A stretch of DNA of 64,000 nt, from NCBI GenBank assembly GCA_046329585.1, contig JAXLUI010000001.1:1-64000 (forward strand), written 5' to 3'. The notes beneath the pieces are model-generated. The model had not been told where the DNA came from and made no database searches. It saw nothing but the letters and a program-made list of their open reading frames with translations. Below are positions 34,248 through 43,349 of the stretch, one piece after another (position 1 is the first letter of the stretch; each line of letters opens with the position of its first letter). A program made the position numbers and the translations under genes. Source of the stretch: DLKC01 sp002478885 (GTDB lineage Bacteria; Bacteroidota; Bacteroidia; Chitinophagales; Chitinophagaceae).

Positions 34248-36047
34248 TTACCGGAGCCAGCCCGCCCAATGGGGATCAGCCTGTGGTATTTCACTGATTT
34301 CAAAACTGCGTTCTGTTTTTTCCCTCAATGGAACGCTGAATGTCATTTCCTTGTTCCTGCGGCTTACGATCAGTTCGAGCATATCGCCGGCTTTTTTGCC
34401 TTTTAATACTGCTTCGAGATCGGCAGGTTTGCCGATTAAAACTCCGGCTGCTTTCAGCACAATGTCGTTTGAACTGAGACCGGCATTCCATGCAGGGCTG
34501 TTCCACTCAACAGCGGTTATGACAAGCTGGTTATTCTTTAATTGCATTGTTGCCCCGGTGGATAGGCTGCCCAATGGCCTTGCGGCAGTGTCAATGCCCA
34601 GGCCCGCCCAGCCAAAGTATTTTTTATAATCGATGTCTTTCGTGGTGGAGGCATAACTGAATATTTCCGGTAATGCTTTACCCGCAGTTAGCTCGCAAGC
34701 TTTCCTGAACTCATCATCGGTAAAGCCACGCTTCTTTTGCTTATAATACGTATTGTATAGTGTCCTCATCACATCGTCGAGCGATCTTTTGTTGTTGGTT
34801 TCGTGCCTTATGGCAATATCGAGCAGTGCGCCGAGTGCCGATCCTTTGTCGTAATAAGAGATCATGGTGTTTGCAGCATTGTCGCCCCTTGCAAAAAACT
34901 GGATCCAGGTATCGTAGCTGGCTTCTGTGGCGGACTGGAATAGATGGCCAGGAACGTTCTCATAATTCTTTATGTTGCCCTGTATGGCTTTGTACGCATC
35001 TTCCTTTGACATAAGGCCAGCCCTGTTTAATATGATGTATTCATAGTAAACGGTAAAACCTTCGGATACCCATAGCATGTGCGTGAGATTCTCTTTATCG
35101 TAATCAAATGGCCCTAAAGCGATCGGCCTGATGGATTTTATATTGTACAAATGAAAGTATTCGTGGGTGAGAAATCCCAGCCATCTTTTATAAGATTCAG
35201 GATCGCTTTGGCCATAGAAATTATTACTTGAAAAAACTGCGGTTGAATTTCTGTGTTCCAGTCCGCCTCGGCCATCGCCCATGATGAGAAAACTGTAGTG
35301 CTTGTAAGGAATATCGCCGATTACATGAGATGCCGCTTCTACCATTTTCTTCAAATCGGAAAGCAGTTTGCCTGTTTCAAAATTAGCAGGGTTTTCGAAG
35401 GCGACCTCATGCCTGATGCCTTTGACCTCAAAGGATAAAATTTCCTGGTTGCCGATGTAAAACGGGCAATCAAACAGCTCATCAAAGTCGTTGGCGTGGT
35501 AAGTAAATGGCTGCTCTTTCACCGGCTCCAGCCCTGTTGATACGGACGCCCATTTTGAAAATGGTTTTATGGTTATATAGGAGTCATGTTTTAATTGACC
35601 CTTCGGATAAATCAATATGCCGCCTGTGGCAATATAGGCATGACTGTCATCAAGGAAAGGGTCAGCAACAGATTGCACGTTGGCATAAACATCGTAGCTG
35701 ATATTGACCGTTACATTCGTCTTTTTGATCACCCGCCACTCATTCTTACCTGTTTTGTCACAGGCAAGTTGTTTACCACTTTCATCGGCCGCTTTAAAGT
35801 TGATGACGTTCTTTGAATAGTTCATGATCCAGTAATAACCCGGAGCCCAGGCAGGCATTTTAAAACTGATACTGTCGCCTTGAAAACCACTGCAATTGAC
35901 TTCCACGTGGAAATAATGGGTGGAGGGGTGCTCCATGGATACAGTAAAATGCACCCGGCTGTCTTGCTTTTGCGCAAAGGATTGCGTAGCAGAAAAAACG
36001 ATTATGCTCACTGAAAGTAAAAGCATCCTGCGCGACTGCGCAAGCAT
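34248..36047 (-). CDS. Exported M61-family glycyl aminopeptidase with PDZ domain
   Basis: An approximately 600-residue exported zinc peptidase. Counting from the first possible Met (36071), the zinc motif HEYFH is at 303-307 and the third ligand Glu337 lies in WVSEGFTVYYE. The preceding GGLEHRNS is the M61 substrate block. An N-terminal beta-domain (about 40-210) and a C-terminal PDZ domain (about 500-585; GLGIDTA, NSPAWNAGLSSNDIVLKAAG) complete the family layout. These enzymes remove N-terminal Gly or Ala from peptides. The start is uncertain (36071, 36047 or 36026); all give a signal peptide ending SFAQ, and 36047 is a compromise. It is probably periplasmic. Confidence 0.88.
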   Translation of the reverse strand: MLAQSRRMLLLSVSIIVFSATQSFAQKQDSRVHFTVSMEHPSTHYFHVEVNCSGFQGDSISFKMPAWAPGYYWIMNYSKNVINFKAADESGKQLACDKTGKNEWRVIKKTNVTVNISYDVYANVQSVADPFLDDSHAYIATGGILIYPKGQLKHDSYITIKPFSKWASVSTGLEPVKEQPFTYHANDFDELFDCPFYIGNQEILSFEVKGIRHEVAFENPANFETGKLLSDLKKMVEAASHVIGDIPYKHYSFLIMGDGRGGLEHRNSTAVFSSNNFYGQSDPESYKRWLGFLTHEYFHLYNIKSIRPIALGPFDYDKENLTHMLWVSEGFTVYYEYIILNRAGLMSKEDAYKAIQGNIKNYENVPGHLFQSATEASYDTWIQFFARGDNAANTMISYYDKGSALGALLDIAIRHETNNKRSLDDVMRTLYNTYYKQKKRGFTDDEFRKACELTAGKALPEIFSYASTTKDIDYKKYFGWAGLGIDTAARPLGSLSTGATMQLKNNQLVITAVEWNSPAWNAGLSSNDIVLKAAGVLIGKPADLEAVLKGKKAGDMLELIVSRRNKEMTFSVPLREKTERSFEISEIPQADPHWAGWLR

Positions 36048-36266
36048 TTTTGGTGCACTGTAGAAACACATAAAGCAGATTTTAAAGCGAATGTATGGAT
36101 CGGTGCTTTATCTGTCCAAAGAAATTGATAAGTGCTGCCCGCTGTTGTTCTTTTGTTGCCGGCATTTGTTCTTTTAGCCGGTGGTGCAACGATGCCCGCA
36201 CACCCGGCATCACTCGCTTCGGGTTTGGAACAATGACCTGACCATTGTATGCGGCGGGGTATTTCT

Positions 36267-36325
36267 GCCGGGAAAAGTTATGGCACTGAAGCGTGCGACG
36301 CAACGAATGCTCAATGCCTGTACTG
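36267..36325 (-). repeat. Dispersed intergenic repeat, copy 8
   Basis: The minus-strand core TTGCGTCGCACGCTT is at 36289-36303, with CCCGGC 16 bases further along the same strand (36267-36272). It lies past the end of the GNAT gene. The remaining bases of 36048-36348 hold no gene. Confidence 0.78.
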
Positions 36326-36348
36326 TAGTTTGGCCAATAAAAATGTAT

Positions 36349-36849
36349 TTACCCGTCAAGGTCTTTCAACATCCAGATCGCGCATCCGAAATGGCCTGAA
36401 TTTCCAAGCGGGCCCTGGAGATAGTTAAAGCCAAGTTGCTGGTATAAGCCAACGGCCGTACTTAGTTCGGGCATGGTTTCGAGGTACATGGAATGGTAGC
36501 CGTTTTGCGTGGCCGCATCGAAACATTTTTGTATAAGCACTTTTGCAATACCCTTACCCCTAGCATGTGGAAGTAAGTATAATTTCACCAGTTCGCAACA
36601 GGCATGGGGCAGGGCAGGAGTGGGGAATATGCCGGAACCGCCTACGATTTCACCATTCATTTCTACAATAAAATAGGCTGATCCCTGTGCCTGAAAAAGT
36701 GTAAAAAGATCATCCGTGGTTGGATCATAATAAACGGTGCCAGGCCTGTTGGCTTTAAACTCGGCCAGCACTGACCTTATGATAAACGCGATGCGTTCAT
36801 TGTCTTCCTTTTCTATCGAACGAATAGTATAAACCGGGGTTGTTTGCAT
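36349..36849 (-). CDS. GNAT-family N-acetyltransferase
   Basis: A 166-residue cytoplasmic acetyltransferase. Motif A, the acetyl-CoA-binding block, reads VKLYLLPHARGKGIAKVLI with the R-G-K-G-I pyrophosphate loop. Motif B follows at YHSMYLETMPELSTAVGLYQQLGF. The acceptor substrate is unknown; the family covers amino acids, aminoglycosides and protein N-termini. It is separated from mntH by 33 bases on the same strand and could be the last gene of the mntR-mntH unit. Confidence 0.88.
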   Translation of the reverse strand: MQTTPVYTIRSIEKEDNERIAFIIRSVLAEFKANRPGTVYYDPTTDDLFTLFQAQGSAYFIVEMNGEIVGGSGIFPTPALPHACCELVKLYLLPHARGKGIAKVLIQKCFDAATQNGYHSMYLETMPELSTAVGLYQQLGFNYLQGPLGNSGHFGCAIWMLKDLDG

Positions 36850-36882
36850 AGACTTTTGTGATGCGCAAATATATTCCTGTTT

Positions 36883-38769
36883 TTATGGAGCGATCAAAAC
36901 GGGGATGGTTAATTTGTGGCGAACCTGGTCGACAGTTTCTCCATAAATATAGTCTTTGATTCCTGTGTGGCGGTGAGCACCCATTACGAGCATGTCGGCA
37001 TTTGCTTCGGTAACGATGCGTACAATCTCCCGCACGCGGCTTTGAAAGCCAAGTTGCACCTGCACCTGGTAGCCCATTGCCGTTAGCTGAGCGGCGTAAC
37101 CATCGAGCTGCTGCTGGTCTTTTCTTGTTTCGTAGTCGTCGGAGTTGCCATAGAATTTAGCCTGGGCTGTTTCAACAATGTGCAGCAGTAAGATGGTTAT
37201 GCCTTTCTGCTGTGCCAGTGCATAAGCGATCAGTTTCTGGTCGTTATCGCTGAAGTCGAGTGCTACAGCCACTTTACGTATTACAGGTATGGCAGGCAGT
37301 TCCAATGGCTTTTCAGCACTGTGCAGGCGCACATTTGCTTTTTCCTTTCTTTTACGGATGACGGGGAGGGCAGTCATCATTACAAACAGCCAACTGAAAG
37401 CGATCCAGCCAATGGCAACGATGGACTTAAGCACGTAGTTTCCATCCTGCGCAAAAAGTTCAAATGTTTGTTCTGCCACAAGCTTAACGTTCAGGAAAAC
37501 AAGAATGCCAGCCACCAGCCATGATAATACTTTTGTATAACCCTTGATTGCGAATTTGCCCATACTGTCTTTGTCACTCACAAAATGTATGAGTGGAATG
37601 ATCGCAAATCCCAATTGAAGGCTTAGAATAACCTGGCTTAATACCAACAGCGCATCCAGTTTTTCATCGCCCCAGATAAGAATTACTGCCACTGCGGGCA
37701 CGATCGCAATAAGTCTTGTGATCAATCGCCTGATCCATGGGTTGATGCGCAATCGCAGGTAACCTTCCATTACGATCTGCCCGGCGAGTGTGCCTGTTAC
37801 GGTGGAGCTTTGACCGGCGGCGATCAGTGCAATGGCGAATAGCATTGGTGCCAGGGTTGTCCCGAGCATTGGTTCCAGTAACCTGTGTGCGTCTTCAATT
37901 TTAGCAACCTGCGTATGACCATTGACAAAGAAAACGGAAGCTGCCAGAATCAATATGGCAGCGTTAACGAAGAATGCGGCATTTAAGGCAATTGTGCTGT
38001 CGATCATATTGAACTTAAGCGCCTGCCGAATGCTGTTGTCATCGGGTTTGATTTTTCTTGTTTGCACCAATGCGGAATGCAGGTATAAATTATGCGGCAT
38101 GACGGTAGCACCGATAATACCTACAGCAATGTATAAGGCGTTGCTTGAAAGCGGCCCGGGCACAAAGCCCTTTACCACGTCACCAAAATGTGGTTGTGCG
38201 AAGATCAGTTCTATAAGAAAAGAAAGACCGATTGTTGCTACCAGCGCTATGATGAATGCTTCCATTTTACGCATGCCGTAACGCTGCAAAAAAAGCAATA
38301 GAAAAGTATCGAGAACAGTTATGCAAACGCCCCCTAATACCGGGAGACCGGTTAACAAGTGTATACCGATAGCCATACCGAGCACCTCGGCGAGATCACA
38401 TGCCGCGATGGCCAGTTCTGCCAATATGTACAGGCAAATATTGACCAGGGGCGGGTATTCTTCCCTGTTGGCCTGGGCAAGGTCTCTCCTGCGGATAATG
38501 CCCAGTCTTGCGCTCAGGCTTTGCAACAGGAGCGCCATCAGGTTGCTCATAAGTAAAACCCAAATAAGCTGGTATCCGAATTGTGCACCGCCCTGAAGGT
38601 CTGTTGCCCAATTACCGGGATCCATATAACCAACGCTTACCAGGTAGGCGGGCCCTATATAAGGCAGAAATTTTTTTATGCCTTTGCCGGTGCGCTCCGT
38701 TTCAACCGAAGCATGCACTTCGCTTAGTGATAAGTCTGCACCGTGATGCCTGTCAAACACATTTTTCAT
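36883..38769 (-). CDS. mntH: Nramp-type Mn2+/divalent metal transporter fused to a UspA domain
   Basis: A 628-residue protein. Residues about 35-450 form an Nramp transporter with eleven or so helices. The metal-binding DPGN is at 50-53 and the helix-6 motif MPH at 225-227, both intact, so proton-coupled Mn2+/Fe2+ import is likely. From about 495 a complete universal stress protein domain follows (KVAVALDFSDNDQKLIAYAL ... ADMLVMGAHRHTGIKDYIYG), placed in the cytoplasm, where it could bind nucleotide and gate transport. The start codon is one base after the mntR stop codon, so the genes are co-transcribed and probably translationally coupled. Metal control by MntR is expected. Confidence 0.92.
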   Translation of the reverse strand: MKNVFDRHHGADLSLSEVHASVETERTGKGIKKFLPYIGPAYLVSVGYMDPGNWATDLQGGAQFGYQLIWVLLMSNLMALLLQSLSARLGIIRRRDLAQANREEYPPLVNICLYILAELAIAACDLAEVLGMAIGIHLLTGLPVLGGVCITVLDTFLLLFLQRYGMRKMEAFIIALVATIGLSFLIELIFAQPHFGDVVKGFVPGPLSSNALYIAVGIIGATVMPHNLYLHSALVQTRKIKPDDNSIRQALKFNMIDSTIALNAAFFVNAAILILAASVFFVNGHTQVAKIEDAHRLLEPMLGTTLAPMLFAIALIAAGQSSTVTGTLAGQIVMEGYLRLRINPWIRRLITRLIAIVPAVAVILIWGDEKLDALLVLSQVILSLQLGFAIIPLIHFVSDKDSMGKFAIKGYTKVLSWLVAGILVFLNVKLVAEQTFELFAQDGNYVLKSIVAIGWIAFSWLFVMMTALPVIRKRKEKANVRLHSAEKPLELPAIPVIRKVAVALDFSDNDQKLIAYALAQQKGITILLLHIVETAQAKFYGNSDDYETRKDQQQLDGYAAQLTAMGYQVQVQLGFQSRVREIVRIVTEANADMLVMGAHRHTGIKDYIYGETVDQVRHKLTIPVLIAP

Positions 38770-38770
38770 T

Positions 38771-39436
38771 TTAAACTTGTTTTACGAATACGACTTTTGC
38801 CAATTGTTCACTGATGGTTACAGGGGATTGATTTTTTATTTTTATTTCAAGCGATTTGTCGAAATCAAATCTTCGTTTGATTTCGAGTTGCGTTCCAATC
38901 TTTATATTCCTGTGCTTAAGCATTTCGAGTAATTCCGCAGACTGGCCGCCAACCGAAGTAACCTGCGCGGTTTTATTAAAATCAAATTCGGTCAGGCTAA
39001 CCTGGGCAAGGAGGCTCATTTTACCATTGCTGTCGGGTATGGGATCTCCGTGCGGGTCGAAACGGGGATAATCAAGGAACTCGTCCAGTTTTTCAACGAG
39101 TTTTTTGCTACCGACATGTTCCAGTTCTTCGGCAATTTCATGAACCTCATCCCAGCCAAACTGCAACTTTTCAACCAGGAAAAACTCCCAGAGCCGGTGC
39201 CGTCTTACTATATCCAGTGCCATTTTCCGGCCATTAACGGTAAGCTGAAATTCTTTGTAAGGCTCGTAGCTGATCAATTTTTTCAATTTCAGTTTTTTCA
39301 GCATATCGGTAATGGAAGCGGGCCTCGCTTTCAGTGAAGACGCAAGACCGTTTGTGGTTACATAGCCATCGGCCTGCTGCAGGTGGTAAATATGCTTGAG
39401 ATAGTTCTCTTCGGTAAATGAAAGATTAGGCAACAC
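38771..39436 (-). CDS. mntR: DtxR/MntR-family metal-dependent repressor
   Basis: A 221-residue regulator with an N-terminal winged helix (about 8-70; EENYLKHIYHLQ, LASSLKARPASITDMLKKLKLKKLI), a metal-binding and dimerisation domain (about 75-140; RRHRLWEFFLVEKLQFGWDEVHEIAEELEHV with the ligand residues, DYPRFDPHGDPIP), and a C-terminal FeoA/SH3-like domain. Bound Mn2+ or Fe2+ should trigger repression of its own operon with mntH. The start is GTG 39436, ten bases from the operator, giving a very short leader. The palindrome at 39447-39462 covers its -7 box. Confidence 0.93.
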   Translation of the reverse strand: MLPNLSFTEENYLKHIYHLQQADGYVTTNGLASSLKARPASITDMLKKLKLKKLISYEPYKEFQLTVNGRKMALDIVRRHRLWEFFLVEKLQFGWDEVHEIAEELEHVGSKKLVEKLDEFLDYPRFDPHGDPIPDSNGKMSLLAQVSLTEFDFNKTAQVTSVGGQSAELLEMLKHRNIKIGTQLEIKRRFDFDKSLEIKIKNQSPVTISEQLAKVVFVKQV

Positions 39437-39446
39437 TTAAAATAAA

Positions 39447-39462
39447 TTTAGACAAATCTAAA
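39447..39462. promoter_or_regulatory. MntR operator overlapping the mntRH -7 element
   Basis: TTTAGACAAATCTAAA is a perfect TTTAGA-N4-TCTAAA inverted repeat. On the minus strand it contains TAGATTTG, a match to the Bacteroidota -7 consensus, ten to seventeen bases before the mntR start. Binding would block the promoter. It also sits 13 bases before the first Met of the divergent lipoprotein gene. Confidence 0.75.
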
Positions 39463-39516
39463 AATTAATGAGCAATGTTTTTGCTTTTAAAAATTACTTT
39501 TATCAAAATTTTTTCG

Positions 39517-40479
39517 ATGCCTTCAAAGCTTTTGCTCGCCGCGGTGTTTTTTTTATTGTGCGCCTGTTCGGAAAAGCATCCATCTCTTTCGGGAGATGCA
39601 CCTGTTGATGTCAGGGATTTTATCGCGGCATTTCCCGATGTTCAGTTCCCTTTCAAAGCTGCAGATACCAACTTTGCAAAACTCGCTGATACTACCAGCA
39701 TAGGGTACAACGTTTTTACAGCATTTATTCCCGATAGTGTTATCAGCACGATATATGGCAAGAACGCGAAGAAAATAACTGTTCACCCGCTTGGTAAGAT
39801 TCAAAAGGAAAAAGAAGTCTATTTGCTTGTCGTAACTTCTTTCAATAAAAAAGCGAAACTCAGCGCCTTCCTTTTCAATAAAGACAATAAATATCTTTCA
39901 TCGCTTTCCCTGCTTGACCAGGGAGCGAGGGATGGTTATGTTCATACAGTGTCCATTACAAGTGAGCCGACGTTTATTTTAAGCAGGGAAAAAACAGACA
40001 ACAAAAATGAGCTTGCTTATACAAGAACAGGATATGCTTTCAACAGCGGCTCAGGCGAGTTCATTTCAGTGCTGACAGATACAAATGAAGATGAAAAACG
40101 TAACAACGAGATCATTAACCCGATCGATACGCTTCCCCGCTTAAATAAGTGGAGCGGCGATTACGTGATTGATAAGCGCAACTACATTTCAGTGAGAGAT
40201 GGCAGCAATCCGAATAAATATAATTTCTTTATCCACTTTGAAAATGATGACGGGGATTGTACCGGCGAATTAAAAGGAGATCTTCGTTTGCGGGATGCCA
40301 CACATGCTTATTTCCAGGAAAGCGGTGATCCATGTGTTATCGACTTTACACTTGATGGCAGTGAGTTATCGGTAAAGGAACAGGGTAACTGCGGCAATCA
40401 CCGGGGCATAAAATGTTTTTTTGACGACAGCTACCGCAAAAAACGGGAAACAAAAGTGAATTCAAAGAAGCACAATTAA
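39517..40479 (+). CDS. Hypothetical lipoprotein divergent from mntR
   Basis: A 320-residue exported lipoprotein; the signal from ATG 39517 ends in the lipobox LCAC. The mature part is soluble with an alternating-strand pattern and no recognised domain. The C-terminal third has Asp/Gly-rich strands (HFENDDGDCTGELKGDLRL) and four cysteines. No function can be given. An earlier Met at 39475 adds a hydrophobic stretch and is less likely. The MntR operator lies between this gene and mntR, so metal control is possible. Confidence 0.65.
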   Translation: MPSKLLLAAVFFLLCACSEKHPSLSGDAPVDVRDFIAAFPDVQFPFKAADTNFAKLADTTSIGYNVFTAFIPDSVISTIYGKNAKKITVHPLGKIQKEKEVYLLVVTSFNKKAKLSAFLFNKDNKYLSSLSLLDQGARDGYVHTVSITSEPTFILSREKTDNKNELAYTRTGYAFNSGSGEFISVLTDTNEDEKRNNEIINPIDTLPRLNKWSGDYVIDKRNYISVRDGSNPNKYNFFIHFENDDGDCTGELKGDLRLRDATHAYFQESGDPCVIDFTLDGSELSVKEQGNCGNHRGIKCFFDDSYRKKRETKVNSKKHN

Positions 40480-40722
40480 ATTCACTGTAAAGTCTTTCTA
40501 AACTTTATCGCAATTAACTGTGTTTTACTTCATTTGTTATCATGATTGAGTTGTCGACAATTTATACACAGCAAACGATTGTTTCGTTGTATCAAGCCTG
40601 ATATTGTCTATTTATGCAAATTCATTTTTAAGGGTTTTATGTTACAATTTTTATTGTGTAAAAAGTACATTTTGAATTTTAAGGCATAAATTGCATCGCT
40701 TTTTAAAACCAAAACTTGTTAT

Positions 40723-42429
40723 ATGAATTTTAGAAATTTCCATGTTCCTTACCAGGTTGACGAGCGGTACTCGAAGAAAGTGGCTTATTTTTCCATGGAG
40801 TTTGCTGTTCACCAGCCTTTGAAAATCTACAGTGGAGGACTTGGGTTTCTCGCGGGTTCGCATATGCGCAGCGCATATGAATTAAAACAGAATCTTATCG
40901 GCATTGGCATATTATGGAAATATGGCTATTACGACCAGGCGCGTAACCAGGATCAGACTTTACAGGTTACCTGGATGGAAAAGATTTTTAATTTCCTCGA
41001 GGACACCGGCATTAAATTCCAGATACTTATTCACGATCACCCGGTTTGGGTAAAAGCTTTGTATCTTAAGCCTGAAACATTTCAAACTGCACCGTTGTTT
41101 TTTCTCAGCACAGACCTGCCCGAGAATGACTATGTTTCGCAGACAATAACGCACAGGCTATACGATGCGAATACGGCAACCAAAGTAGCGCAGTTCATTT
41201 TGCTGGGCGTTGGTGGGGCCAAACTGATAGATGAACTTGGATATTCACCAGATCTTTATCATTTAAATGAAGCACACGGGATATCATCGGCATTTTACCT
41301 GCTAAACAAATTCAAGAGCATAGAAATGGTGCGCAAACACCTTGTGTTTACCACCCACACTCCTGAAGAAGCAGGTAATGAAAAACACGATATCTATCTC
41401 TGCCATAAAATGAGTTACTTCTGTGGCCTCAGCATCGATGAAGTAAGAAAACTAACCAACACAGAAGGTGACCTCTTCAATCACTCGCTGGTCGCTTTGC
41501 GTTTTGCAAGATTGTCTAACGGTGTTTCGCAATTACATGGACATGTATCCAGGGAAATGTGGAAGAAGTATGAAGGCATTTGCCCGATCATTTCGATTAC
41601 GAATGCGCAGAACTGGCGCTATTGGGCCGATAAGCAAATCTATCGCGCCATGGAAGAAGGCAACGACTGGGCTTTTGATGACAGGAAGAAATACCTGAAG
41701 AAAAGAGCATTTGAGATCGTTGCTGATCAAACCGGTAAATTGTTTGACCCGAATGTACTTACCATTGTGTGGGCCCGTCGTTTTGCAGGCTACAAGCGGG
41801 CAGACATGCTTACTTACGATATGGAGCGGTTCAGGAAATTACTGTCGAATACCAAATACCCCGTTCAAATCATTTGGGCAGGAAAGCCATACCCTGTTGA
41901 CTATCCCGCTATTTCGCAATTTAACAGCCTTGTGCACATTAGTAAAGAGTTTAATAATGTAGCAGTGGTTATTGGTTATGAACTGGCATTAAGCAAAAGG
42001 CTTAAGCAGGCCGCCGACATCTGGCTCAATAATCCACGTGTCCCGCGGGAAGCTTCCGGAACGAGTGGCATGACGGCCGCAATGAATGGTGCTGTTAACT
42101 TCTCTACCGACGATGGCTGGATACCCGAATTCATCAACCATGGCCACAACGGTTTTGTAGTGCCTAAAGCAGATTATGAAAACATGACCGTTCACGACCA
42201 GGACCAATATGACCTGAACAAAACGTATGAAATTCTTGAAGAACAGATATTGCCTTTGTATTACGACAATTTCGATACATGGCGCCAGGTGGTGAAAAAC
42301 GGAATGAGAGATGTACGCTTCCAGTTCGACAGTAACCGGATGGCTGACGAGTACTATGAACTGCTTTACAACGCCGATCCGGCCGAAGTAGCAAAATCAC
42401 ATAGCCTTATGGCGCAGGCTGTAGGTTAG
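40723..42429 (+). CDS. Alpha-glucan phosphorylase-like GT35 protein lacking the PLP lysine
   Basis: A 568-residue protein of the short alpha-glucan phosphorylase type (KVAYFSMEFAVHQPLKIYSGGLGFLAGSH, YHLNEAHGISSAF, TTHTPEEAGNEKH, WARRFAGYKRADML, then EASGTSGMTAAMNG). Normal phosphorylases carry Lys in the SGxxK position of that last block, where PLP is bound; here it is Thr451 (codon ACG at 42073-42075). Phosphorolysis of glycogen would therefore be unexpected, and the protein may be a transferase of another kind or regulatory. The rest of the fold, including DGWIPEF, looks intact. It has its own terminator and stands apart from other glycogen genes. Confidence 0.82.
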   Translation: MNFRNFHVPYQVDERYSKKVAYFSMEFAVHQPLKIYSGGLGFLAGSHMRSAYELKQNLIGIGILWKYGYYDQARNQDQTLQVTWMEKIFNFLEDTGIKFQILIHDHPVWVKALYLKPETFQTAPLFFLSTDLPENDYVSQTITHRLYDANTATKVAQFILLGVGGAKLIDELGYSPDLYHLNEAHGISSAFYLLNKFKSIEMVRKHLVFTTHTPEEAGNEKHDIYLCHKMSYFCGLSIDEVRKLTNTEGDLFNHSLVALRFARLSNGVSQLHGHVSREMWKKYEGICPIISITNAQNWRYWADKQIYRAMEEGNDWAFDDRKKYLKKRAFEIVADQTGKLFDPNVLTIVWARRFAGYKRADMLTYDMERFRKLLSNTKYPVQIIWAGKPYPVDYPAISQFNSLVHISKEFNNVAVVIGYELALSKRLKQAADIWLNNPRVPREASGTSGMTAAMNGAVNFSTDDGWIPEFINHGHNGFVVPKADYENMTVHDQDQYDLNKTYEILEEQILPLYYDNFDTWRQVVKNGMRDVRFQFDSNRMADEYYELLYNADPAEVAKSHSLMAQAVG

Positions 42430-42453
42430 CAGCTGCCGTAAACCGATATAAAG

Positions 42454-42479
42454 TCCCGCAAGTATTTGCGGGATTTTTT
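42454..42479 (+). terminator. Rho-independent terminator after the phosphorylase-like gene
   Basis: TCCCGCAA pairs with TTGCGGGA (4-nt loop), followed by six T. Confidence 0.9.
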
Positions 42480-42483
42480 ATGT

Positions 42484-42534
42484 ACCGGCTTTAGGTTTTC
42501 ATGGCATCGGCTGTTGCGTCGCACACTTGTGCGC
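42484..42534 (+). repeat. Dispersed intergenic repeat, copy 9
   Basis: ACCGGCT, 23 variable bases, then TTGCGTCGCACACTT at 42514-42528. It follows the terminator at 42454-42479 within five bases. Confidence 0.85.
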
Positions 42535-42698
42535 AGGGCACTAAACGCGGCGACGCTATTTGGCGTAATTAATTCAACAGCAGCTTTTTGCTCCCATATT
42601 AATTTCTGATAAAATAACAGCGCTGATACATTCACATCAATTTTTTTTTATAATTTAAAGCCGGGTTTTGCCAGCACACACTTATAAAAACGATTGTT

Positions 42699-43031
42699 AT
42701 GTCTTCAAATACCACTGCTGTTGATACAGCCTCCTTACGTCAATGGTTTGCCGCCAAACTTACACCACAGGCTTTGGAAGCAGAGCTCACATCAAAAGGT
42801 CTCGATGCTGAGGCTATTATCAACCATGTAAAAGCGTATAAAAAGCTTCGTAATGCAAAGCGCCAGAATACCGGTTTTATGACCCTCGGTATCGGCGCGG
42901 TGCTAGGTTTCATAGGCTGTGTGATGGCGCTCATTAATCCTATTCCTGAACTGCACGACTTTTTTCTATACGGCGTTACAATGGTGGCCGTGGTTGTGAT
43001 ATTTATCGGGTTCTACTTCATATTTGAATGA
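42699..43031 (+). CDS. Small two-helix membrane protein of unknown function
   Basis: A 110-residue protein. The cytoplasmic N-terminal half (about 1-58) is helical with a possible UBA-like helix set (PQALEAELTSKGLDAEAIINHVKAYKKLR). Two hydrophobic helices follow (about 60-80 and 88-108) and the protein ends right after the second. No family was recognised. It stands between the glucan phosphorylase-like gene and a VOC protein, with its own upstream region of about 160 bases. Confidence 0.6.
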   Translation: MSSNTTAVDTASLRQWFAAKLTPQALEAELTSKGLDAEAIINHVKAYKKLRNAKRQNTGFMTLGIGAVLGFIGCVMALINPIPELHDFFLYGVTMVAVVVIFIGFYFIFE

Positions 43032-43349
43032 GGCGATCTGCAGGCTGAATATCTTCTTCTTTTACAAACAGCGCCAGACCAACATTAATCTTTTCAGAAG
43101 GCATATTTTAAATTGCTGAAGAGCGATCGAATGCTCAGGGGCTGCCGGATGGAAACGTAAAGCCCGGTGAAGCTTTGTGTGTGGGGCTGTGCCGGACTTG
43201 CAGAGAACAGCCGGAACAACAGCAGCCGGTTGCGGTGCACCCGATAGCCCCTGAAAGCCTTACGCGATAAACCCGGAAATGGTCGCATTTGTACCGGTTA
43301 AGTCCGCGTTTATACCAGTATGTTTGTTGTTCATTTTAAAGTAACCAAC
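43032..43349. other. Gene-free region upstream of the VOC gene
   Basis: No coding frame with a family motif, no dispersed repeat core and no clear RNA structure was seen. The last bases hold the start region of the VOC gene, where an alternative ATG at 43320 exists. Confidence 0.4.
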
